In this document: in pieces, positions 1 through 5,021 of the stretch
Numbering within the stretch: the stretch's first letter is position 1
How the letters are laid out: each line of letters opens with the position of its first letter
Origin: Thermoplasmata archaeon
GTDB lineage: Archaea; Thermoplasmatota; Thermoplasmata; Lutacidiplasmatales; UBA184
DNA: 5,021 nt
Direction of reading: 5' to 3'
Assembly: GCA_030043865.1 (NCBI GenBank)
Contig: JASHWZ010000183.1
Location: 1 to 5,021, forward strand
Program-made: the position numbers and the translations under genes
The notes under the pieces: generated by a model
Database searches by the model: none
Seen by the model: the letters and a program-made list of their open reading frames with translations, nothing else
Told to the model about the DNA's origin: nothing

Positions 1-36
1 TCAAAAATACTAGCTGGTGTACCTTCTTAGTAGCCG
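1..36 (+). promoter_or_regulatory. Possible archaeal TATA-like promoter for the receiver gene
   Basis: The first ten bases include an A-rich run (AAAAATA at 3-9) that stands out in this very GC-rich window. An archaeal TATA box normally lies about 25 bases before the transcription start. That would put the start near position 31-36 and give the receiver gene at 80 a leader of about 45 bases. The purine-rich BRE element expected just upstream would be cut off by the window edge, so it cannot be checked. The A-rich run could equally belong to a gene to the left. This is a weak call based on composition and position only. Confidence 0.25.
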
Positions 37-43
37 GTCAGCG

Positions 44-58
44 GGTCTTCGGGAGACC
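44..58 (+). other. Small hairpin in the leader of the receiver gene
   Basis: GGTCT (44-48) pairs perfectly with AGACC (54-58) around the five-base loop TCGGG. It lies 21 bases before the ATG at 80. There is no following T run, so it does not look like a bacterial-type intrinsic terminator. It could be a leader structure or chance, since short stems are common in GC-rich DNA. No clear Shine-Dalgarno sequence is visible between it and the ATG. Confidence 0.2.
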
Positions 59-79
59 AGATGCGGCCGGTGACTGGAA

Positions 80-469
80 ATGGTCGACTCGAGCGCCCCG
101 ACGGCGTCAGCGGTCGTCGCGGCGGGTGACGAGGAGACCCGGGTGCTCCTCCGGGGCCTGCTGCGGCTGCACCACTACCGCGTGGAGGGCGAGGCCGAGG
201 GCGCGACGCAGTGCCTCGAGCTGATCCGCGAGCACCGTCCGAGCCTGCTGGTCGCCGACGTCAACCTGGCCGAGGGGAGCTCGAGCGCGCTCGTCGCCGA
301 GGCCCGCCGGGCGTCGCCGGAGCTGCGCGTGATCCTCGTCGCCCCGGCCTCGCGCCCTCCGTCGCCGGCCGCGGACGGGAGGCCCGATGTCGTGCTCCTA
401 CGTCCGTTCCGGATCCGGCAGTTCGCCGAGGCGCTGCTCCCGCCGTCGCCGCGCGGACCGTCGCCCTAG
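80..469 (+). CDS. Stand-alone receiver-domain protein, atypical active site
   Basis: This 129-aa protein is a single response-regulator receiver fold (about residues 10-120) with no output domain, only a short Pro/Ser tail. Asp60, in the context LLVAD, is the likely phospho-acceptor at the end of strand 3. The usual Arg-Leu-Leu helix-1 pattern is at 21-24 and the closing Pro-Phe at 109-110. Other catalytic positions differ from CheY-type receivers: the acidic pair region reads AAGDE (14-18), the conserved Thr/Ser after strand 4 is apparently Ala88, and the conserved Lys before Pro-Phe is Arg108. A canonical Mg2+-dependent phosphorylation switch is therefore doubtful. The ATG at 80 is the first usual start after an in-frame TGA at 71-73, and no strong ribosome site precedes it. 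The gene converges on dphB, sharing a CTAG stop. A partner kinase, if any, lies outside the window. A real gene is likely; its role is unknown. Confidence 0.72.
   Translation: MVDSSAPTASAVVAAGDEETRVLLRGLLRLHHYRVEGEAEGATQCLELIREHRPSLLVADVNLAEGSSSALVAEARRASPELRVILVAPASRPPSPAADGRPDVVLLRPFRIRQFAEALLPPSPRGPSP
466..469. other. CTAG palindrome serving as both convergent stop codons
   Basis: The four bases CTAG give TAG on the plus strand (467-469), ending the receiver gene, and TAG on the minus strand (468-466), ending dphB. The two genes overlap tail to tail by four bases. Each transcript must therefore terminate inside or beyond the opposite gene, so their 3' ends are likely antisense to each other. 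Confidence 0.85.
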
Positions 470-1248
470 GGCCGAGCCGACCCGCGCCGGTACCGTCCGA
501 TGGCGGCCGCTTCCTCGAAGTGGAGCTCGGGGGCGGGGATCACCACCGCGTGCATCGGCGGCCCGAAGTCGACGTGCTCGAGCTCCTCGAGCGGGCCGAA
601 CCAGCCGGCGGCGTCGTCGCGGCCGACCCGGGCGACCACCGCGACCGGCATGCCTCGCGGCAGGGTCGTGCCGTCGGGGTCGAGCGCCCGGAGGCGGCGG
701 AGCGCCTCGTCGGCCCGGAGGTACCGGCCCTCGTCCGGCCGCAGGTCGAGCAAGAGGAGGGTGTGGAGCCCCTGGGCGCGGTTCGCCCCGACCTGCTCGA
801 GAGGGGAGCGGGGGGCGAACCCCGGGGCCTCGAACGGCAGCGAGACCGTCCGACCGAAGCGGTAGTGCATGAGGCCGAGCCAGCCGGCCGCGGCCGTGAG
901 GACGCTCGCGTTCGGCACGTAGGTCCACGCGTGCCCGGCCCGTTCGACCGCGAGGCGCAGCGCCACGTGGGTCGTGGCGGCGAACGGGTCGCCGACCACG
1001 AGGAACGCGACCCGGGCGCTCCGTCCGAGCGCCTCCAGGATCGGGGACTCGGCCTCGACCGACGCTCGGTCGAGACGACGGACCGGGCGACCCAGCTCGG
1101 CCGCGACGCGGTCGAGCGTCCCGGCGGGGGCGCTGGCCGTGTACTCCTCCGCGTACAGCTCGCCCGCGGCGCGGAGCGCTTCCCAGGCGCGGCGGGAGAG
1201 GCCCCGCTCGTCGCCGAGGCCGAGACCGACGAACGCGAGCTCGGCCAC
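466..1248 (-). CDS. dphB: Diphthine synthase (diphthamide biosynthesis methyltransferase)
   Basis: This enzyme uses S-adenosylmethionine to trimethylate the 3-amino-3-carboxypropyl-histidine of elongation factor 2. The product, diphthine, is the step before diphthamide. The enzyme is cytosolic. The 260-aa length is typical of the family. Visible signatures in order are GLGLGD at 8-13, VGDPFAATTH at 85-94 (the GDP-x-x-ATTH block of the SAM site), PNAS at 112-115, GLHTLLLLDL at 160-169, VARVGRDD at 205-212, and a C-terminal block from Gly229 to Phe244 containing GPPMHAVVIP and LHF. The start is GTG at 1248, chosen because GGGAGG lies four bases upstream and the protein then begins directly at strand 1 (AELAFVGLG). 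It follows the Usp gene by 12 bases, so it is probably the last gene of the kdp operon. The eukaryotic homologue is DPH5, and bacteria lack this pathway, which marks the host as an archaeon. The identification is secure. Confidence 0.94.
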   Translation of the reverse strand: MAELAFVGLGLGDERGLSRRAWEALRAAGELYAEEYTASAPAGTLDRVAAELGRPVRRLDRASVEAESPILEALGRSARVAFLVVGDPFAATTHVALRLAVERAGHAWTYVPNASVLTAAAGWLGLMHYRFGRTVSLPFEAPGFAPRSPLEQVGANRAQGLHTLLLLDLRPDEGRYLRADEALRRLRALDPDGTTLPRGMPVAVVARVGRDDAAGWFGPLEELEHVDFGPPMHAVVIPAPELHFEEAAAIGRYRRGSARP

Positions 1249-1252
1249 GCGA

Positions 1253-1258
1253 CCTCCC
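1253..1258 (-). promoter_or_regulatory. Ribosome binding site of dphB
   Basis: On the minus strand GGGAGG ends four bases before the GTG at 1248, within the 12-base gap after the Usp stop codon. It supports the GTG start and independent re-initiation on the shared mRNA. Confidence 0.7.
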
Positions 1259-1260
1259 GG

Positions 1261-2070
1261 CTACGACCGGAGCGCGAGGACGGGGCACGGCGCGGCGCGG
1301 AACAGGTCCTCGAGGAACGGCCGGGTGAGGAGCGCGCCGCCCGCGAGGTCCCCCTCCTCGCTGACGAGGAGGAGGCCGAACCGCTCGCGCTGCGCCGCCT
1401 GCAGGATCACCGAGGGGAACCGGCCCCGGCGCACGAACGAGCCGGCGATCCAGGAGCGCTTGTGCGTCACGGGGACCCCGCGTGCCGTCCGTTCTTCCCG
1501 GTCGGGGACGTCGTCGGGCTCGCCCGGGCCGCGGGGCCCGAGGGCGATCGTGGTGACGGTCGCCCCCTCGTTGTGGACCGCGATCTCCTCGGCGACCTGC
1601 ATCGCCCGCGGGAGCGGGGTGGGACGGAACGACGGGAGGAGGACGCGGGGCACCCGGCCGGCGGTGAGCGCGAGCCGGTTGAGGATCAGCACGTCCGCGT
1701 GGGCGTGGTGGAGGATCCCGCTCGCGGTGTGGCCGACGAACGGGTTGCGGCTGCGCTTGTCGCCGCGCAGCGTCATCAGGATCGCGTCCACGGCATGCGA
1801 CTCGGCGCTCTCGAGGATCTCCCCGGGCACGTCGGTCGAGGCCCGCACCTCGGGGTCGACCCGGACATCGAGGGCGGCGGCCGCTTCGTGGGCCGGGACG
1901 ACGAGGTTCACCGACGCGCGCCACTCCCGGGTCACTTCGGGGAGCGTCGTGGTCGGGATGATGTGGAGGACCCGGATCTCGCCGTCGGGGTCGAGCAGCA
2001 TCGCCGCGAACCGGATCAGCGGCTCGACTTCGGCCGGCTCGGAGACCGGAACGAGGATCTGCCGGTACAT
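1261..2070 (-). CDS. Tandem universal stress protein (UspA-like), linked to the Kdp pump
   Basis: This is a 269-aa soluble protein made of two Usp-type alpha/beta domains. Domain 1 (about 1-132) starts with the classic first strand YRQILVPVS, has RVLHI at 33-37 as strand 2, and ends with ADVLIL. Domain 2 (about 138-269) starts RVPRVLLPS and ends in the typical APCPVLALRS. The usual G-2x-G-9x-G-(S/T) nucleotide loop is incomplete in both halves. Domain 1 keeps Gly103 and Gly113 with nine residues between, but has Thr100 and His114 at the outer positions. Domain 2 has no good match. ATP binding is therefore uncertain. There are no membrane segments. The ATG at 2070 shares its A with the kdpC stop (TGATG), so translation is probably coupled; an in-frame GTG one codon upstream is an alternative start. 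The open frame continues upstream to an ATG at 2364, but that stretch is antisense-style Arg/Pro-rich peptide inside kdpC. Position after kdpC suggests a role in sensing or regulating K+ uptake, by analogy with the Usp domain of KdpD and the KdpQ gene of Halobacterium (recalled from literature, not checked). Confidence 0.87.
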   Translation of the reverse strand: MYRQILVPVSEPAEVEPLIRFAAMLLDPDGEIRVLHIIPTTTLPEVTREWRASVNLVVPAHEAAAALDVRVDPEVRASTDVPGEILESAESHAVDAILMTLRGDKRSRNPFVGHTASGILHHAHADVLILNRLALTAGRVPRVLLPSFRPTPLPRAMQVAEEIAVHNEGATVTTIALGPRGPGEPDDVPDREERTARGVPVTHKRSWIAGSFVRRGRFPSVILQAAQRERFGLLLVSEEGDLAGGALLTRPFLEDLFRAAPCPVLALRS

Positions 2071-2732
2071 CACGACTTCCCGATGATCGGCAACAGGTCG
2101 AGGTCCAGCTGCAGCACGTCGACGTACGGGACGCCGAGGTACGGGAGCGGCGGGTTGGTCGTGTGGGCGTTGATGAAGTTCGTGAGGAAGTCGTACGAGA
2201 GGTTCGTCGCGTTCGCGACCCGCGGGACCTGGACGAGGACCGCCTCGGGCGTCAGGTCCGGGTCGACCTGCGAGCTCGAGGGCGACACGAGCCAGGCCGG
2301 CAGCGTCGCGTTCACCGTGAAGTTCCCATACTCCCGCATGTAGGCAATGGTTTCGTTGAACCACTCGGCGAGCGCGGGGTCGGTCGGGCCGTACGGCGTG
2401 ATCATCCCGAGCGTCGTATTGTAGTCGGTGAGCGAGGGCCGCTCCCAGAACAGGTAGGGGGCGTCGGTGTTCTGCGCGACGAGCGACGAGCCGACGAGCG
2501 TCCCGTTCACGTAGACGAGCGAGCCGTTCGCCGCGCTCGGGTCGATCAGCTGCGCGATCCCGGTGACGAGGAGCGGGTAGGCGAAGGCGGAGACGAGCAG
2601 CAGCAGGACCAGGAACACCGCGGTCGCGCGCAGATGCCCTCCGCGCGAATGCGCCGGCGGCGGCTCGGCCGGACGGCGGCCGGACGACGGCGACGCCCCG
2701 CGGCTCGCGACCGGCGGCGCGACCCCGCTCAC
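2070..2732 (-). CDS. kdpC: Potassium-transporting ATPase subunit KdpC
   Basis: KdpC is the accessory subunit that stabilises the KdpFABC complex and is thought to raise nucleotide affinity of KdpB. The 220-aa protein has a cytoplasmic head of about 35 residues rich in Pro, Ser and Arg, one membrane helix at about 36-62 ending in the family motif YPLLVTGIAQL, then an extracytoplasmic domain. Family blocks seen are ANGS (68-71), VGSSLVAQN (80-88), FWERPS (95-100), GPTDPAL (115-121), VDPDLTPEA (156-164), VQVPRVA (167-173) and the C-terminal GVPYVDVLQLDL (200-211). No ATG is available. GTG at 2732 overlaps the kdpB stop as GTGA and has GGAGGG two bases upstream, so it is the best start. The only later in-frame candidate, a GTG at Val39, would cut into the membrane helix. 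The head is longer than in the bacterial KdpC proteins I recall (about 190 aa). Confidence 0.92.
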   Translation of the reverse strand: MSGVAPPVASRGASPSSGRRPAEPPPAHSRGGHLRATAVFLVLLLLVSAFAYPLLVTGIAQLIDPSAANGSLVYVNGTLVGSSLVAQNTDAPYLFWERPSLTDYNTTLGMITPYGPTDPALAEWFNETIAYMREYGNFTVNATLPAWLVSPSSSQVDPDLTPEAVLVQVPRVANATNLSYDFLTNFINAHTTNPPLPYLGVPYVDVLQLDLDLLPIIGKS

Positions 2733-4849
2733 AGCCCTCCGAGCGGCAGGTAGTGGCCCACCGCGACGCCGAGCGCCTGGACCCACGCGAGACCGTTGAG
2801 CCACGCGAGGAGGAGGTAGAGGAGCTTGATCCCCACGAACGCGCTCACGAGGCCGCCGAAGCCGTAGTAGATCAGGTTCCGGCGGAGAAGGTCGATCGCC
2901 GGCCGGGGCCGGAACGGGACCCCGGCGAGCGCGAGCGGGATCAGCAGCGGGATCACGAGGGCGTTGAAGAGGAGCGTCGCGAGCACGGCGAGCTGCGGGT
3001 TCGACAGCCCGAGCAGGTTGAGGAATCCGACGCCGGGGAGCGCGGCCGCGCCCGCCGCGACGAAGATCGCGGGGATGATGGCGAAGTACTTCGCGACGTC
3101 GTTCGTGATGGAGAACGTCGTGAGCGCGCCGCGCGTGATCAGGAGCTGCTTGCCGATCGAGACGATCTCGATGAGCTTGGTCGGGTCGTTGTCGAGGTCG
3201 ACCATGTTGCCCGCCTCCTTCGCCGCGCTCGTCCCGTTGTTCATCGCGAGGCCGACGTCCGCGCGCGCGAGCGCCGGGGCGTCGTTCGTCCCGTCCCCGC
3301 TCATCGCGACAAGCCGGCCCTCCGCCTTCTCCTTCTCGATGACGACGAGCTTCGTCTCGGGCTTCGCCTCGCTGATGAAGTCGTCGACGCCGCTCTCCTT
3401 CGCGATCGCGGCGGCGGTCAGGCGGTTGTCGCCCGTGCACATCACCGTCCGGATGCCCATCAGGCGCAGCTCGCGGATCCGGTCCTTGATGCCCGGCTTC
3501 ACGACGTCCTTCAGGAGGACGAGGCCGACCGCCCGTCGACCGGCCGAGATCGCGAGCGGCGTCATTCCCTGGCGCGACGCCTCCGCGGCGGACTTGCGCA
3601 GCGCGGGCGGGAGTGCCGCCCCGTACCCCTCGATCGCCGAGATCGAGCCCTTGTAGAACTCCGTCCCGTCCGCGAGGGCGATCCCGCTCATCCGCCGCTC
3701 GGCGGTGAACGGCAGCACCTTGAACGACCCCTGCTCGATCCGGCGGACCGGGCTGCCCCGGCGCGCCGCGAGGCGGACGATCGACTTGCCCTCGGGGGTA
3801 TCGTCGAGCGTGGACGCCAGCATCCCCGCCTCCACGAGCGTGTCCATCGGGACCTCGGGCGCGGGGATGAACTGCACCGCGAGCCGGTTCCCGACCGTGA
3901 TCGTGCCGGTCTTGTCGAGGATCAGCGTGTCGAGGTCGCCCGCGGCCTCGACCGCCTTCCCCGACTTCGCGATGACGTTCGACCGGGCGACCCGGTTGAT
4001 CCCCGAGATCCCGATCGCGGGGAGCAGCGCCCCGATCGTGGTCGGCATCAGGCAGACGAACAGTGCGACGATCGTCGCGAGGTCGACCGCGATGATGTTC
4101 GTGAAGTTCGCGAGGTAGACGAACGTGACGACCACAGTGAAGAGCGCGATCGTCAGCGCGGCGAGGAAGACCCCGAGCGCGAGCTCGTTGGGCGTGGGCT
4201 CCCGGGCCTGGCCCTCGACGAGCCGGATCAACCGGTCGAGGAACGATTCACCGCGCACGGCGCTCACGCGGACCTGGATCGTCCCCTGGACCACCCGGGC
4301 CCCGCCGAGCACGCTCGTCTTATCGCCGCCGCTCTCGCGCATCACCGCGGCCGATTCGCCGGTCATCATCGACTCGTCGATCAGGGCGGCCCCCTTCGTC
4401 ACGTCGCCGTCGATCGGGATCGGTTCGCCCGCCTGGATGACCACGGTGTCCCCGATGTGCAGCACGTCCGCGGGGACCCAGCGCGTGGTCCCGTCGGGGA
4501 GGAGCTGGCGCGCCCGGATCCCGCTGCGAATCTCACGGAGGCTGTCGGCCTGCGCCCGGCCCTGCGCCTCGGCGATCGCCTCGGAGACGTGGGCGAACCA
4601 GAGCGTCAGGAACAGGATGACCGTGACCCCGAGGTAGTAGCTCGGGTTGTAGAACCGGGCGATGTCGGGGAACGCCCGAGGGAACAGCGTCAGGACGACG
4701 AGGTAGACGAACAGCACCCAGACGACGAACATCATCGGGTTGTGGACCTCCCGCCGAGGGTCGAACATCCGGAACGAGTCCGCGAGCACCCGGCGGACCG
4801 ACGTGTGCGGCACCCGCCGCACCGACACCTTCGCTCCGACCTCAGTCAT
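2729..4849 (-). CDS. kdpB: Potassium-transporting P-type ATPase subunit KdpB
   Basis: This is the ATP-hydrolysing subunit of the high-affinity K+ uptake pump, an integral membrane protein of 706 aa. It is complete: membrane helices at about 38-57, 70-89, 223-248, 255-283, 585-606, 617-643 and 663-690. Catalytic features are the actuator TGES at 163-166, the helix-4 motif CLMPTTIG at 266-273, the phosphorylated Asp312 in DKTGT (312-316), nucleotide-domain FTAERRMSG (381-389) with Phe381 and KGS (400-402), CTGDN (471-475), and GDGTND (518-523). Asp584 and Lys587 in ITNDVAKYF match the charged pair (Asp583/Lys586 in E. coli, from memory) that couples transport to hydrolysis. Ser166 aligns with the E. 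coli Ser162 inhibitory phosphorylation site. The ATG at 4849 has AGGAGG five bases upstream, overlapping the kdpA stop. The C-terminus (about 691-706) seems to extend slightly beyond the last helix. It works with KdpA and KdpC from the same operon. All key residues are intact, so it should be functional. Confidence 0.98.
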   Translation of the reverse strand: MTEVGAKVSVRRVPHTSVRRVLADSFRMFDPRREVHNPMMFVVWVLFVYLVVLTLFPRAFPDIARFYNPSYYLGVTVILFLTLWFAHVSEAIAEAQGRAQADSLREIRSGIRARQLLPDGTTRWVPADVLHIGDTVVIQAGEPIPIDGDVTKGAALIDESMMTGESAAVMRESGGDKTSVLGGARVVQGTIQVRVSAVRGESFLDRLIRLVEGQAREPTPNELALGVFLAALTIALFTVVVTFVYLANFTNIIAVDLATIVALFVCLMPTTIGALLPAIGISGINRVARSNVIAKSGKAVEAAGDLDTLILDKTGTITVGNRLAVQFIPAPEVPMDTLVEAGMLASTLDDTPEGKSIVRLAARRGSPVRRIEQGSFKVLPFTAERRMSGIALADGTEFYKGSISAIEGYGAALPPALRKSAAEASRQGMTPLAISAGRRAVGLVLLKDVVKPGIKDRIRELRLMGIRTVMCTGDNRLTAAAIAKESGVDDFISEAKPETKLVVIEKEKAEGRLVAMSGDGTNDAPALARADVGLAMNNGTSAAKEAGNMVDLDNDPTKLIEIVSIGKQLLITRGALTTFSITNDVAKYFAIIPAIFVAAGAAALPGVGFLNLLGLSNPQLAVLATLLFNALVIPLLIPLALAGVPFRPRPAIDLLRRNLIYYGFGGLVSAFVGIKLLYLLLAWLNGLAWVQALGVAVGHYLPLGGL
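2735..2740 (-). promoter_or_regulatory. Ribosome binding site of kdpC, inside kdpB
   Basis: GGAGGG on the minus strand lies within the final Gly-Gly codons of kdpB, two bases before the kdpC GTG. Spacing is short for a Shine-Dalgarno element, but with the GTGA overlap it supports translation coupled to the end of kdpB, and it decides the kdpC start. Confidence 0.55.
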
Positions 4850-4854
4850 CGTCG

Positions 4855-4860
4855 CCTCCT
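4855..4860 (-). promoter_or_regulatory. Ribosome binding site of kdpB, overlapping the kdpA stop
   Basis: AGGAGG on the minus strand begins within the kdpA TAG stop codon and ends five bases before the kdpB ATG at 4849. This is a strong, well-spaced Shine-Dalgarno element that fixes the kdpB start. Confidence 0.8.
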
Positions 4861-5021
4861 ACAGGATCTGGGCGAGCGGCCCGAGCGCGAGGACGGGGAG
4901 GAAGAGGAGGGCGGAGATGATCACCAGGATCATCGTGAGGTAGATCGTGAACGTCGCGCTCGAGGTCCGGAGCGTCCCCGGCCCGGGCGGACGTTCCGAC
5001 TGCTGGGCGAACAGGCCGCCG
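4859..5021 (-). CDS. kdpA: Potassium-transporting ATPase subunit KdpA, C-terminal part
   Basis: Only the last 53 codons are inside the window; the gene runs off the right edge. KdpA is the membrane subunit that holds the K+ selectivity filter, a relative of bacterial Trk/Ktr-type K+ transporters. The visible piece begins GGLFAQQ, has a linker rich in Pro and Gly followed by Thr-Leu, then one hydrophobic helix of about 20 residues and the family ending LPVLALGPLAQIL before TAG. The LALGP-x-A ending is characteristic of KdpA C-termini. Its position directly upstream of kdpB (9-base gap) matches the usual kdpA-kdpB order. This reading frame is short here because of truncation. Nothing can be said about the selectivity filter or start, and a kdpF gene, if present, would lie upstream outside the window. 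Confidence 0.93.
   Translation of the reverse strand, partial: GGLFAQQSERPPGPGTLRTSSATFTIYLTMILVIISALLFLPVLALGPLAQIL

Noticed and set aside
44..58. The leader hairpin as a transcription terminator of a gene to the left.
   Set aside because: The stem is only five pairs and is not followed by a T run.
398..1924. A 508-codon open frame on the minus strand overlapping dphB and the Usp gene.
   Set aside because: The product is an Arg/Pro/Gly-rich shadow in another frame of two genes whose own frames carry clear family motifs.
211..2343. A 710-codon open frame on the plus strand crossing the receiver, dphB, usp and kdpC regions.
   Set aside because: It is antisense to three well-supported genes, its product is dominated by Arg, Gly, Pro, Glu and Asp in low-complexity runs, and it has no recognisable domain. 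Long antisense frames are expected at this GC content.
2071..2364. An upstream extension of the Usp gene to an ATG at 2364, giving 367 residues.
   Set aside because: The added 98 residues are Arg/Pro-rich with no domain and lie inside kdpC. The Usp fold begins exactly at the ATG at 2070.
2733..3440. An upstream extension of the kdpC frame into kdpB, giving 456 residues.
   Set aside because: The added part is an Arg/Asp-rich shadow of the conserved kdpB coding sequence. KdpC homology begins after the GTG at 2732.
2964..4943. Several plus-strand open frames of 67-230 codons opposite kdpB and kdpA.
   Set aside because: They mirror strongly conserved P-type ATPase sequence, have Ser/Arg/Thr-rich products and show no motif.
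1..5021. A CRISPR array, tRNA, insertion sequence or long repeat.
   Set aside because: No repeated spaced units, tRNA cloverleaf, transposase motif or flanking inverted repeats were seen by eye on either strand.

Overview
This window is GC-rich and almost entirely coding. It most likely comes from an archaeon. The strongest evidence is a full-length archaeal-type diphthine synthase (dphB), an enzyme of diphthamide synthesis on elongation factor 2 that bacteria lack. It sits in the same gene run as a Kdp potassium pump. The KdpC sequence and the high GC suggest an uncultivated Thermoplasmatota-like lineage, but that placement is an inference and is weakly held. Protein composition does not show the extreme acidity expected of haloarchaea.

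Layout: positions 1-79 form a short leader with an AT-rich start that may hold a TATA-like element and a small hairpin. Positions 80-469 (+) encode a stand-alone receiver-domain protein with several altered active-site residues. Everything from 466 to 5021 lies on the minus strand and reads right to left as one tightly packed operon: kdpA (only the last 53 codons are present), kdpB (706 aa), kdpC (220 aa), a tandem universal-stress-protein gene (269 aa) and dphB (260 aa). Spacing along the run is a 9-nt gap, a 4-nt overlap, a 1-nt overlap and a 12-nt gap. Shine-Dalgarno-like purine runs precede kdpB, kdpC and dphB.

Working together: KdpA is the K+-selective channel-like subunit, KdpB the P-type ATPase and KdpC the accessory subunit of a high-affinity K+ uptake pump. 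No KdpD/KdpE sensor pair is seen. The gene after kdpC is a cytosolic two-domain Usp protein, which recalls both the Usp domain inside bacterial KdpD and the Usp-type gene reported next to kdp in Halobacterium. It may therefore tie pump activity or expression to a nucleotide or ionic signal. The dphB gene at the tail has no known link to K+ transport, and its place there is the oddest feature of the operon. The receiver gene converges on dphB, and the two stop codons share one CTAG palindrome, so no intergenic terminator can exist between them. The operon promoter lies beyond the right edge. No RNA gene, mobile element, CRISPR array or large repeat was seen.
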